Shown: positions 7,115 to 15,531 of the stretch, in pieces
Layout: each line of letters opens with the position of its first letter
Numbering within the stretch: position 1 is the stretch's first letter
Source: JAWXBM01 sp034440115
Lineage (GTDB): Bacteria; Pseudomonadota; Gammaproteobacteria; Xanthomonadales; SZUA-36
Length of the DNA stretch: 23,603 bases
Reading direction: 5' to 3'
Assembly: GCA_034440115.1 (NCBI GenBank)
Contig: JAWXBM010000031.1
Span: 1 to 23,603 of the forward strand
The notes under the pieces: model-generated
What the model was told of the DNA's origin: nothing
Seen by the model: the letters and a program-made list of their open reading frames with translations, nothing else
The model's database searches: none
Translations under genes and position numbers: made by a program

Positions 7115-8302
7115 ATGCCCCTGGTGGTGGAGCGTTATACCGTCACCTGCGCTGCCGGGCTGGGCCTGGAGGCTTTGTCACGGTCGCTGGCGGATGGCCG
7201 CAGTGGCCTGAGTAACCAGGACATACCCGGCGGTGAACTGGAAACCTGGGTCGGGCGGGTTGATGCCATCAATGATCAGCTCTTGCCCGCTCAGTGGTCC
7301 GCACTGGAAAGCCGCAACAATCGGCTCGCCTGGCTGGCCTTGCAACAGGACGATTTCCTCGCTGGCTTGCAAAAACGGGCCAGCAAGGTCGGCCCCGAAC
7401 GTATCGGCATTATCATCGGCACCTCAACCTCCAGCATCGGCCGCACCGAAGAAGCCTATCGTCAGCGCGATACGGACGGACGGCTGGCACCGGCTTATTT
7501 GCAAAACCGGGTTCACGAGCTGCACTCGCCGGGGCACTTTGTGGCTGCAGCCACCGGGTTGAAGGGTCCGACCCTGACCATCAGCACCGCCTGCTCTTCC
7601 AGCGCCAAGGTATTCGCCTCGGCAGCTCGCTGGCTGCGCCAGGGTCTGGTGGATGCGGTTTTGGTCGGCGGTGTGGATTCCTTGTGCTGGAGTACCTTGT
7701 ACGGTTTTAATTCGCTGGAATTGATCTCTGCAGAGCCCTGTCGGCCTTTTGATCAACGACGCAACGGCATCAATATCGGTGAAGCCGCCGGCTTCGCCAT
7801 CCTGACGCGTAAAGACCTGGCCGATGAGGGCCAACATGAACTGTTGGGTTACGGCGAAAGTTCCGATGCCCACCATATGTCACATCCGCATCCCGAAGCA
7901 AAAGGTGCCGTAATGGCCATGCAGCAAGCCCTGCACTCGGCTGCCTGTGAGGCCGCTGAAATCGACTACATCAACCTGCATGGAACAGCCACTTCACTCA
8001 ATGACGAAATCGAATCCATGGCGTTGGCTAAGCTGCTGACAAAGCACACCCTGGCCAGTTCAACCAAGGGCTGGACGGGTCACACTCTGGGCGCGGCCGG
8101 AATACTCGAAGCCATCATCGCGCTGGAAACCATACGCACCGGCTTGATTCCGGGAACGCTGAATCTTGAACAGCCTGATGAAAACCTGCACTTCCCCATT
8201 CTGCAGCAGAACGTCAAGCGGCCCGTCAAGCGGGCCATGAGCAATTCTTTTGGCTTTGGTGGCAACAATGCCAGCCTGGTTTTTGGTGCGCGTTGTGATT
8301 GA
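7115..8302 (+). CDS. Beta-ketoacyl-ACP synthase (second aryl polyene ketosynthase)
   Basis: This is a complete 395-residue condensing enzyme. The C-H-H triad is intact: C160 in STACSSSAK, H289 in LHGTATSLND and H323 in GWTGHTLGAAG. The C-terminus SFGFGGNNASLVF is typical of FabF-like enzymes. It probably catalyses initiation or extension of the polyene from aryl-ACP and malonyl-ACP. The ATG at 7115 lies two bases past the PPTase stop; a TTG at 7109, overlapping that stop, would add two residues. The gene ends with an eight-base overlap into the chain-length-factor-like gene, an arrangement that recalls type II polyketide KS-CLF pairs. Whether it is nearer to ApeO or ApeR needs an alignment. 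Confidence 0.92.
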   Translation: MPLVVERYTVTCAAGLGLEALSRSLADGRSGLSNQDIPGGELETWVGRVDAINDQLLPAQWSALESRNNRLAWLALQQDDFLAGLQKRASKVGPERIGIIIGTSTSSIGRTEEAYRQRDTDGRLAPAYLQNRVHELHSPGHFVAAATGLKGPTLTISTACSSSAKVFASAARWLRQGLVDAVLVGGVDSLCWSTLYGFNSLELISAEPCRPFDQRRNGINIGEAAGFAILTRKDLADEGQHELLGYGESSDAHHMSHPHPEAKGAVMAMQQALHSAACEAAEIDYINLHGTATSLNDEIESMALAKLLTKHTLASSTKGWTGHTLGAAGILEAIIALETIRTGLIPGTLNLEQPDENLHFPILQQNVKRPVKRAMSNSFGFGGNNASLVFGARCD

Positions 8303-9140
8303 GCTGGATGTAGTCGGCCTAGGCGCCTGGAGCGATCACTTTACCAGTATCGAGGAGCTAGTCGTCGGCCTGCAGGGTGACGGTTGGCCAGAAAAACAAG
8401 CCCTGAAACCGGCCATGATTCCACCCCGGGAGCGGCGGCGGGCACCGCAAACTGTCAAGATGGCGGTAGAGACAATGGGCCAGGCCTTTGCTCAAAGCGG
8501 ACTGCCAGCCAGCGCGGTTTCGGTCATCACAGCGTCTTCCATGGGCGACATGGAAATTACCGATTACATGTGTAGCACCATGGCAGAGAACCCGCGTTTG
8601 ATTTCACCTACCCAATTTCACAACTCGGTACACAATGCCGCAGTGGGTTACTGGTCGATCAGCCAATCTTCCCATGCAGCCTGCAATGCGGTTGCCGCTG
8701 GGGAGTATTCAGGCCCGGCTGGCCTGCTGGAAGCGGCGGTGCTGAGCGTGGACAGCGGCAGCCCGGTGTTGCTGGTGATACAGGAGGGTGTTGCGCCCCC
8801 GACCATCATGCCGTTGTGTCAATCGCCTCACCCGCTGTCGCTGGCACTGTTGCTCATACCGCGAGATAGCGCTCTTAGCGCAGCAGCCCTGGCGCACATG
8901 CGTGTTCACATCGACAACCAACCCGCTTCCTGGCCGAGCCTGCCACGCAAACTGGAGCAGGCCTATAGCGGCAATCCGGCGGGTAAAATGCTGCCCTTGT
9001 TTGCTGCATTGGCACAGCATGCCAATGCACAGCCTGGGCACCCGATTGAACCGCCATCGACCGAGTCGTTCGCGCTGCCTTTGTCGGTCTTTTCCTGCCT
9101 GCAAATTGAGCTTTTGCCCACGGAGAGTCGCAAAACTTGA
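8295..9140 (+). CDS. Ketosynthase-like chain-length-factor protein (ApeC-like)
   Basis: This protein of about 281 residues matches only the N-terminal half of a ketosynthase fold, as in the Ketoacyl-synt_2 family found in aryl polyene loci. Recognisable parts are ELDVVGLGAWSDHF at the start, ITASSMGDMEITD, and SPTQFHNSVHNAAVGYWSI; no active-site cysteine motif is present. Such proteins are thought to pair with a true ketosynthase and set chain length. The frame is open from 8250, but the fold begins right at the GTG at 8295, which overlaps the ketosynthase stop by eight bases. Its own TGA overlaps the TTG of the halogenase. The tail after about residue 200 is poorly conserved and unassigned. 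Confidence 0.82.
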   Translation: MIELDVVGLGAWSDHFTSIEELVVGLQGDGWPEKQALKPAMIPPRERRRAPQTVKMAVETMGQAFAQSGLPASAVSVITASSMGDMEITDYMCSTMAENPRLISPTQFHNSVHNAAVGYWSISQSSHAACNAVAAGEYSGPAGLLEAAVLSVDSGSPVLLVIQEGVAPPTIMPLCQSPHPLSLALLLIPRDSALSAAALAHMRVHIDNQPASWPSLPRKLEQAYSGNPAGKMLPLFAALAQHANAQPGHPIEPPSTESFALPLSVFSCLQIELLPTESRKT

Positions 9141-10729
9141 GCGCCGTGATACATAACTGCGATGTCGCCATCATCGGTGCCGGTCTGGCCGGAGCCACGT
9201 TGGCTTTGCAATTGAAGGCAGCCAAGCCAGAACTGTCGATAACGGTGTTCGAGCGCAGTGCTCTACCACCACCCGCGGCAGCCCACAAAGTCGGCGAATC
9301 AACCGTTGAGATAGGTGCCCACTACCTGGCGCACACACTGAAACTGAAAGAGCTGTTGCAGCAAACTCAATTAAGCAAATTTGGCCTGAGGTTTTTCCTT
9401 GGCGCCGGCCAACATGCCGATATCGCACAGGCCGATGAAATTGGTGGTAGCAGCTCTTTCTCTAGCAAGACCTATCAACTGGACCGCGGCACGCTGGAAG
9501 GCAGCCTGACTGGCATGTTGCTACAACAGGGCATTGCGCTGCAGCAACAAAGCCGGGTGCAGTCGGTGCAACTGGCTGAAGGTGCCCGGTTGGGTGTACC
9601 CAGCCATCAACTCAAGGTTCAGCAGGCGAATGGCGAACAGCTTTGGAAGTGTGGCTACGTGGTTGATGCGTCTGGCCGGGCCAGCTTGCTGCAGCGACAA
9701 CTTTCACTGGGACGCACGGTGCAACATAAAGCCTGTTCTGCCTGGTTCCGGCTGGACAGAGCAATAACGGTGGATGATTGGAGTGAAGATCCGCAATGGC
9801 GCTCACGCTGCCCCAGCGAAAAGCGCTGGCTGTCTACCAATCACCTGATGGGTCCTGGCTACTGGCTGTGGATCATTCCGCTGGCCGGTAATCGCACCAG
9901 TATCGGCCTGGTGACGGATCCAGAGCTACACCCGCTGGAGCAATTCAACAGCATGCCGCGTTTCCTGGCCTGGACCCGGCAGCATCAACCCGCCATGGCC
10001 GCGCGGCTGGAGGCGACACAGAACGATTTGATGGATTTTCATTATCTGCGCGAGCTGGGCCGTGATTGTCGTAAAACCTGGTCAGAGCAGGGCTGGGCCA
10101 TGACCGGTGAGTCGGGACAGTTCACCGATCCTTATTATTCGCCGGGAACCGACTACATTGGCATCGCCAACGGCATTATTACCGATCTGGTTACTGGCGG
10201 GTGGAGCCCGTCCGAGTTGCTGCAACGCAACGCGGTGTTCAACGCCATGTATCGCTCTTTTTTCAGCAACACCATGAGCCTGTACCAGGGCCTGTATGCC
10301 GGTTTCGGTGACACCCGCCTGATCGCCATCAAAACCATCTGGGATTTTGCTTTTTACTGGTCGGCACTGGCCTGGTTATTCTTCCGCAATGTTTATACGG
10401 ACCTGTCTTTCATGCAAAGCGCCGAGCCCGACTTGCGCGTCATGATGGATTTGAATTCACAGATGCAGTTGCTGTTCCGCAAGCACGCTGCCCAACAGAA
10501 TTGCTCGCCGGGAAGCGGGCGTTTTATCGACTTGATAGCCATTCCCGTCCTGTACCGGCTGAACGAGGCTTTGCTGCATCCGGTCTTGGGCCTGAAGCAA
10601 GAGCTTGCGCACAACCGGCGTGCACTCGAAGCCCTGGTTCCGGTTTTGCAAACGCTGCTGTCGAATGATCCCGGCACACCACCCGCTGATTGCGGCTTGT
10701 TGGGTGATCTGGCGAAGCGTTTGGTCTGA
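9137..10729 (+). CDS. FAD-dependent (tryptophan-halogenase-family) halogenase
   Basis: This 530-residue flavoprotein has the dinucleotide-binding GAGLAGA (14-20), the KVGES element (K51-S55) whose lysine corresponds to the catalytic lysine of flavin-dependent halogenases, and the diagnostic WxWxIP as W243-L-W-I-I-P248. A later GESGQFTDPYYSPGTDY matches the conserved C-terminal FAD-binding part. It probably uses reduced FAD, from a partner reductase encoded elsewhere, to make a hypohalous species that halogenates an aromatic ring or polyene. The start is TTG at 9137, overlapping the previous TGA; GGAGAG about nine bases before it supports TTG over the GTG at 9146. Xanthomonadins are brominated aryl polyenes, so pigment halogenation is the likely role. 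Bromide or chloride preference cannot be read from sequence. Confidence 0.87.
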   Translation: MSAVIHNCDVAIIGAGLAGATLALQLKAAKPELSITVFERSALPPPAAAHKVGESTVEIGAHYLAHTLKLKELLQQTQLSKFGLRFFLGAGQHADIAQADEIGGSSSFSSKTYQLDRGTLEGSLTGMLLQQGIALQQQSRVQSVQLAEGARLGVPSHQLKVQQANGEQLWKCGYVVDASGRASLLQRQLSLGRTVQHKACSAWFRLDRAITVDDWSEDPQWRSRCPSEKRWLSTNHLMGPGYWLWIIPLAGNRTSIGLVTDPELHPLEQFNSMPRFLAWTRQHQPAMAARLEATQNDLMDFHYLRELGRDCRKTWSEQGWAMTGESGQFTDPYYSPGTDYIGIANGIITDLVTGGWSPSELLQRNAVFNAMYRSFFSNTMSLYQGLYAGFGDTRLIAIKTIWDFAFYWSALAWLFFRNVYTDLSFMQSAEPDLRVMMDLNSQMQLLFRKHAAQQNCSPGSGRFIDLIAIPVLYRLNEALLHPVLGLKQELAHNRRALEALVPVLQTLLSNDPGTPPADCGLLGDLAKRLV

Positions 10730-10746
10730 CGGGCCGGTCGAGGAGC

Positions 10747-10796
10747 CGGTCGCTTGGCTAAGCTGCTGCCGCACGATCTAAGCTGCGGTCGCTTGG
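10747..10796. repeat. Interleaved short direct repeats at the halogenase/exporter junction
   Basis: CGGTCGCTTGG occurs at 10747-10757 and 10786-10796, and CTAAGCTGC at 10758-10766 and 10778-10786, so a segment of about 20-40 bases has been partly copied. The second copy includes the stop codon of the exporter (10778-10780). The convergent gap has no clear terminator hairpin. Confidence 0.7.
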
Positions 10797-13168
10797 TGCT
10801 GCCCGCTACCCAACATGGCCAGCACAAAAGCGCTGAATGCGCCGGTGGCAACTGTCAGGCCGACAAAGCTCAACATGGGTATGGAAGAGCCGGCCAGTAT
10901 GCCGAATGCCAAAGTCGTAGACAGCGCGCAGGCGATGATGGAGTGCCGTGCTGCGGCCGGATCAGCGCGTGCATCTTCACGACTGAGGAACAGGCTGTAG
11001 TCCAACCCCAGCCCCAACACCAACAACAGCGCCACTAAATGCACCAGGTTGATGGCGTGGTGCACCAGAATAATCACAGCCAGCGTCAGGCCCAGGCTGG
11101 CCAGCGCAGTCAGCACGATCCACAGAAAGCGCCGCGGCCGGGTACGTGCCAGCGCCAGCATCAGCAAGATAGCCAATGCCGCCAGGGCAACCGCTCGCGT
11201 TGCCTCGTGCCGGAAATCCTGCATCATCTGCGTTGATGATTGCTGCAGATCCATCCAACTGACCGGCGGGGCCAGGGGCTTGATCCGTACGGCCAAAGCT
11301 TCAGCCTGCGGATCTGCCAGGTTGACCAGGGCAAACCATTGCTCGTCAACCTGTAGCAAGTGCGCACCCAGCCAGGCGGCCAACGGGCCTTGCTCGAAGT
11401 CGGCGGGTTTGAGCGGGAAAGAAGCCTGCGCGGACTGCAATGTTTGTTCAAAGGGCTGAAAGGCATCCGCTTTGAAAGGGCTGTCTTGCAAAGCCTGCTG
11501 CAGTCGCTGATGCATTTCTTCAGCCAAGGGAATCTGCGCCTTGCGTTGCGCCTGCAATTGCTGGCTGGGTAACAGCAAACAGGGTGAACTCCAGCCACTC
11601 AATAAGTCATCATCCCGCGCTGCTGACAGCACGTTTTCGAGCTGCTCACACTGCAGTAAAAGTTCTTCCAGGCTGGCGGCCTGCAAACGGAGCTGATAGC
11701 GCATGTCAAAAGTGGCGCTGGCCGAACGTAACTGGCCATCCCGTGTAATCCGATCCGCAGCCACTGGGCTTAAGGAGGAAAGCTGATCATCCCAAACCAG
11801 CTTGTTGTGGTCGACTGCGAGCAAACCCAGCACGGCTATCAGCACCAAAGCCAGTGGGGTAAAACGCAAACGGGTTTGACGCGGCGTGGATGGCGCGGCT
11901 GGTGAGGGCTCTGCAGCGGGCAACAGGCTGGGTAGCCAGTGCTGCGTCACCAGCACGGCGGTGGTTACGCCAACCGCTGAAAATAATCCGAGCTGCGCCA
12001 AACCGCTGGCACCCGAAAAAAGCATGGCCAGGTAGGCAATCGCGGTGCTACCCGCACCCAGCCACAGGGTGCGCCAGAAGCCGGCCAAATTAGAAGATGG
12101 GCCAGAAGACGGGTCAGAACCTGAGCTGGAAGTAGCTTGGTTGCGATGATGGGAGAACAGATGCAGTGGAAAATCAACCGCTACCCCCATCAGGGTAAAT
12201 CCAAAGGCCAGCGTAATGCCGTGTACGCTGTCAAAAAACAGGCTGACGGCTGTCAGCCCGGCCAGCATACCCACCACTACGGGTAGCGCGACCAGTAACA
12301 ACAAGCGCAGGCTGCGATACAACAGCAGCAAAACCAGCACCACCGCGATCGAAGCCAGGATGCTGCGCAGGGTTGCCTCGGCCTGAATGGATTGCCGCAA
12401 TTCGACACCAAAAGGCCCTACTCCGGTGACGTCCAGTTTGAGGACCGGTTGCCCGGTCGGTTGTTGGCCAGGCAGTTGTTGCTCAGCCAGTTGCTGCTTA
12501 CCCTGTTGTTGGCTTGGCAGTTCAGCAAAAGCAGCTCGGGTGGCGGCCAGGGCTTCCTCCTGCGCTCTCAGGTCGGTACCAGCGGCCAGCGTCTCCGCCA
12601 GCAAAACCAGGCTGCCATCGGAAGCCTGCCAAAGTTCGCCATCCGTCTCGGTGGGTGCCAGTTTCTGCAACAACAGCAGGCTGGCCAGATAAGGGTCCGC
12701 TGCTACCAATTGACGCAAACTGGCGCCGCCGCCCAGGGCCAGGTCCTGCAGACGCAGTTGTATCGCTTCGCCCAAGGCCGCAGCGCTGTAATCCAACGAG
12801 GTCATCAGCGGATACTGACTGCGGATGGGTTCGGGAACTGCATCGCCGGCTGGTCCGGCCTCTCCATTCAACACCTGGACAAATTCAGGCCGTTCACTCA
12901 AGGCAGCCTGCAGCAAACGGCTGGCATCCTGCCGCTGTGGTTGGTCGCCGCCTGAAATACCCAATACCATCAATCGTGAGCCGGGACCGCTGCCCAATTG
13001 CTGCAGCAGCACCTCTGCTGCTGGCCCGCCATGTCGTGGCAGAAACGCGCCGAGGTCAAAGCTCAACTGCAGCCTGAAGGCCAGCACGATCAGTAGCAGG
13101 ACAATAATTGCCAGCCACAACAGCGAACGTTGCATGGCCAACGACATGGCTTGGGGCCTGGTGGCCAT
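10778..13168 (-). CDS. MMPL/RND-family exporter (hopanoid/lipid exporter type)
   Basis: This is a transporter of about 796 residues with the RND-like plan of one N-terminal helix, a large periplasmic loop, five helices, a second loop and a final helix bundle. A conserved GVAVDFPLHLFSH in the first half and GLGLDYSLFLSRED in the second mark the MMPL family. It probably uses the proton gradient to extract the lipid-linked pigment from the inner membrane. The frame is open to 13213, but the ATG at 13168 forms TGATG with the LolA-like stop, so I take that start. The first periplasmic loop has a glutamine-rich stretch (coded around 12,430-12,525) that looks like a local insertion. It converges with the halogenase gene, 48 bases apart. 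Confidence 0.9.
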   Translation of the reverse strand: MATRPQAMSLAMQRSLLWLAIIVLLLIVLAFRLQLSFDLGAFLPRHGGPAAEVLLQQLGSGPGSRLMVLGISGGDQPQRQDASRLLQAALSERPEFVQVLNGEAGPAGDAVPEPIRSQYPLMTSLDYSAAALGEAIQLRLQDLALGGGASLRQLVAADPYLASLLLLQKLAPTETDGELWQASDGSLVLLAETLAAGTDLRAQEEALAATRAAFAELPSQQQGKQQLAEQQLPGQQPTGQPVLKLDVTGVGPFGVELRQSIQAEATLRSILASIAVVLVLLLLYRSLRLLLLVALPVVVGMLAGLTAVSLFFDSVHGITLAFGFTLMGVAVDFPLHLFSHHRNQATSSSGSDPSSGPSSNLAGFWRTLWLGAGSTAIAYLAMLFSGASGLAQLGLFSAVGVTTAVLVTQHWLPSLLPAAEPSPAAPSTPRQTRLRFTPLALVLIAVLGLLAVDHNKLVWDDQLSSLSPVAADRITRDGQLRSASATFDMRYQLRLQAASLEELLLQCEQLENVLSAARDDDLLSGWSSPCLLLPSQQLQAQRKAQIPLAEEMHQRLQQALQDSPFKADAFQPFEQTLQSAQASFPLKPADFEQGPLAAWLGAHLLQVDEQWFALVNLADPQAEALAVRIKPLAPPVSWMDLQQSSTQMMQDFRHEATRAVALAALAILLMLALARTRPRRFLWIVLTALASLGLTLAVIILVHHAINLVHLVALLLVLGLGLDYSLFLSREDARADPAAARHSIIACALSTTLAFGILAGSSIPMLSFVGLTVATGAFSAFVLAMLGSGQHQATAA

Positions 13169-13764
13169 CAGGGCATCTCGGGCACGGCTGGGTGCAGTTC
13201 CATCATCTGCCACTCCTGTGCATCAAACTGGATACGAATGGACTGCACCGACTCTGCATTGCCGCGCGCTTCGATATGCTGCAAATGGGCTGCGATGCGC
13301 TTGACCCGCGGCTGCAACAGCAACACCCAGTCCGCTTCGGTGCCCGTCAAAGTGGGCTCAAAATCCTTTTCGAGGCGAGTTGTGTCTCCCGCCAGCATGG
13401 CCGCGATTCCGCCCAGCAGGGTTTGCATCATGCGATTCGACTTCAGTGACAGGCGTTGCGTGCGCCCATCCCGGCTGACTTCAATCTGCTGCTGATTCAC
13501 CAACACGGTTTCCTGAAAGGGTTGCTCTATGGTTTTTCTCAGTTGGCCGGGTCCCAGGTATTCCAACTGGCCGGATAACTGCAGCGCCTCGGTCAGCATG
13601 GCGCTGTGCCGCTGCTCTTCAAAGGCGACGGTTGACGGCGGCTGTTCCGACACGTTGGCAATCACCTTCGAAAGCGTTAGTTCCTCTGACTGCGATGCCT
13701 CTGAAAACACTGATGTCGCAGTCATGACCCAAAGCAGCGCACTCGGCAGCAGGTATTTGCTCAT
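13168..13764 (-). CDS. LolA-like periplasmic lipid carrier
   Basis: This 198-residue secreted protein has a hydrophobic signal segment at residues 3-20. The body resembles the LolA fold family found in aryl polyene clusters: FEEQRHSAMLTEALQLSGQL, followed by LEYLGPGQLRKTIEQPF and a DWVLLLQPR strand late in the protein. It probably carries the pigment lipid across the periplasm between the MMPL exporter and the outer membrane. It lies between the ligase (ATGA overlap) and the exporter (TGATG overlap), so the three are probably translationally coupled. True LolA carries lipoproteins; nothing here suggests that role. Confidence 0.84.
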   Translation of the reverse strand: MSKYLLPSALLWVMTATSVFSEASQSEELTLSKVIANVSEQPPSTVAFEEQRHSAMLTEALQLSGQLEYLGPGQLRKTIEQPFQETVLVNQQQIEVSRDGRTQRLSLKSNRMMQTLLGGIAAMLAGDTTRLEKDFEPTLTGTEADWVLLLQPRVKRIAAHLQHIEARGNAESVQSIRIQFDAQEWQMMELHPAVPEMP

Positions 13765-15131
13765 GAGGGTTTCGGCTTTTTAGCCTGACGCGATGCGGTA
13801 AAAACGGCCTGAACCGCCGACGCTGGTAGTTTGCCGGTCTCATTGCGCGGCATGGCGGAAACAAAAACCACCGGCCGGGGCATAAAAACCGGATCCAGCT
13901 CCTGCGCCATTGCTTTGCGTATATCGGCAGCAGTCAATTCCGGCGCAACGATAACCGCTGCCAGTCGTTCCGGGCTCTCCACCGGTTTGAAAATCATTCC
14001 GTCCTGAACTCCCTTTATGGCGAGTAATCGCTGGTTCAAATCAGCCAACGATGCTCTTTTGCCGGCCACATTAACCTGGTCATTATCACGCGCGAGCCAG
14101 CGAAACTGGTGTGTACCAACCAGTTCCAGTTGATCAGCGAGAGTCACCGTTGCGGGCAAATGGGCCGCGCTGACTTGTAGCTTCTGGCGCACCATCTCGA
14201 GATGAAAAGGTGCTGATATTCGCCACAGATCTTCTCTAGCGGTCTGGCGCACTGCAAATATACCCGTCTCACTGCTACCGAAAACGTCCAGAACCGGAGC
14301 CCCGAATGCTACTTCCAGTTCCTGTGCCAGCGGCTGCGACAAAGGTGCAGTCGCTGTGAACACGCGTTCCAGTTGCGGTAGTCGTAATTTGGACCGCAAT
14401 AAGGTCTGCAAGTGCAGGGGTGAAGAAACCAGTATTCTCGGTGCCGGTAGCTGGTCCAGTGCGGCGACGATGTCTTGTGGATAAAGCGGGCTGGCGGCAC
14501 TGATCGAAAGATTGGCGAACAAGGGCATCATTATGGAGGTTTCAAGACCCCAGTTATGCTGTGCTGGCACGGTGGCCAGTACGTTGGCAGAGCCAGAGAT
14601 CGGATTAGGCCAGCCGTACAACATGGCGTCACAATTGGCCTGGGTGCCCGCATGCAATGTGTGCCAGGTTTTGAGGTTGGGGCTGGGGCTGCCGGTGCTG
14701 CCAGAAGTAAAGGCGATGGCGCACAATTGCTGCACTGGAATATTGGGAATCTCCGAGCTGTACTCTGCGGGCCGGGATTGCTGCAACCCCAGCGGGCCAT
14801 CATCGTTTTCACCCATTCGATAACAACCCGGATAGGCACTTTCGAGATTTGCCAGTGTGTTTTCCTGGCGATTGGGCGGCATCAAGGTGCACTGCCCGGC
14901 CATGACCGAAGCACAGAAGGTGAGCAAATAGTCATGCCGGTTGCGATGCAGATTGATCACATAGGGCTTATTTGGCAGCCGTTCGGACAAAGCCCTGGCA
15001 CTGGCCATGAACTCCGCCACTGAAATCTGGGCCAGGCGTTTGTGCAAAATGATCTCATCCGCTGATCTCTGAATTAGCGGCAGGCGTGATGGGAGAATGC
15101 TGCCCGGCGGATTGCTTAATGTATTCAACAA
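13761..15131 (-). CDS. apeH: AMP-forming aryl-acid:ACP ligase (ApeH-like)
   Basis: This 456-residue ANL-superfamily adenylating enzyme probably activates hydroxybenzoate and loads it on an ACP. The phosphate-binding loop is FTSGSTGSP (141-149), the ATP motif is FGSSETG, the hinge is WLARDNDQVNVAGKR, and the catalytic lysine of the C-terminal lid is in NETGKLP (about K434). The length is short for a CoA ligase but usual for ApeH-type proteins. There is no ATG near the start. TTG at 15131 (or the adjacent TTG at 15128) is the first possible start after the ACP stop in the same frame, with GAGAAG just before it. The next ATG (residue 42) would remove part of the fold. It partners the chorismatase at 15888-16928 and the ACP upstream. 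Confidence 0.88.
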   Translation of the reverse strand: MLNTLSNPPGSILPSRLPLIQRSADEIILHKRLAQISVAEFMASARALSERLPNKPYVINLHRNRHDYLLTFCASVMAGQCTLMPPNRQENTLANLESAYPGCYRMGENDDGPLGLQQSRPAEYSSEIPNIPVQQLCAIAFTSGSTGSPSPNLKTWHTLHAGTQANCDAMLYGWPNPISGSANVLATVPAQHNWGLETSIMMPLFANLSISAASPLYPQDIVAALDQLPAPRILVSSPLHLQTLLRSKLRLPQLERVFTATAPLSQPLAQELEVAFGAPVLDVFGSSETGIFAVRQTAREDLWRISAPFHLEMVRQKLQVSAAHLPATVTLADQLELVGTHQFRWLARDNDQVNVAGKRASLADLNQRLLAIKGVQDGMIFKPVESPERLAAVIVAPELTAADIRKAMAQELDPVFMPRPVVFVSAMPRNETGKLPASAVQAVFTASRQAKKPKPS

Positions 15132-15173
15132 TGGCTTCTCGCACCAAGTGACATCACCTACATGGATCTGCGG

Positions 15174-15440
15174 TCAGGTTCGCCGTGCGTGTATGAAAGT
15201 ATTCAGATCGCGCAAAGTACCAAATGCCTGCTTCAGGTTGTCATCTTCGGCTTTCATCTGCACCGCGTACTTTTGTGAAATAGCCAGGGCCAACTCCAGG
15301 GCATCAATGGAGTCCAGGCCCAATCCCTCACCAAACAGCGGCGCATCGGGCTCTATTTCTTCGGCGCTTACGTCTTCCAGATTGAGCGACTCCACGATAA
15401 GGCAGGCAAGCTCATGCTCCTGTTCTGATTGTGTCTGCAT
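15174..15440 (-). CDS. Acyl carrier protein (second ACP of the locus)
   Basis: This 88-residue acidic ACP has the phosphopantetheine serine in GLDSIDALELA (S44). It is the first gene of a leftward operon with the aryl ligase, the LolA-like protein and the exporter. That places it as a good candidate for the starter-carrying ACP, while the ACP at 5018-5254 could carry the growing chain. This division is inferred from position only. The ATG is preceded by AGGAAG (complement of 15445-15450), a good ribosome binding site. The gap to the ligase is 42 bases, the widest within this operon. Confidence 0.94.
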   Translation of the reverse strand: MQTQSEQEHELACLIVESLNLEDVSAEEIEPDAPLFGEGLGLDSIDALELALAISQKYAVQMKAEDDNLKQAFGTLRDLNTFIHARRT

Positions 15441-15531
15441 TTTTCTTCCTTTGCGTCGTGTTTAATCTGGCAATTGAATATATGATAATTTCCATGCGCT
15501 AACCAGCGAGCTGCGGGACCTTTTTCATTTC
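15441..15531. promoter_or_regulatory. Divergent intergenic region between ACP and flavoprotein remnant
   Basis: This 91-base head-to-head gap must drive both the leftward ACP-ligase-export operon and the rightward remnant-chorismatase pair. An AT-rich core at about 15,475-15,491 contains TATGAT (15481-15486), a possible rightward -10. The complementary strand of the same core could serve the other direction. No clear -35 box or operator repeat stands out. Confidence 0.4.

Noticed and set aside
7424..7876. Open frame of 150 codons opposite the second ketosynthase
   Set aside because: The ketosynthase on the plus strand has a complete active-site triad. The antisense frame shows no family features.
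10778..13213. Longer exporter starting at 13213
   Set aside because: It would overlap the LolA-like gene by 46 bases with a non-conserved leader. The ATG at 13168 gives a TGATG join directly before the first membrane helix.
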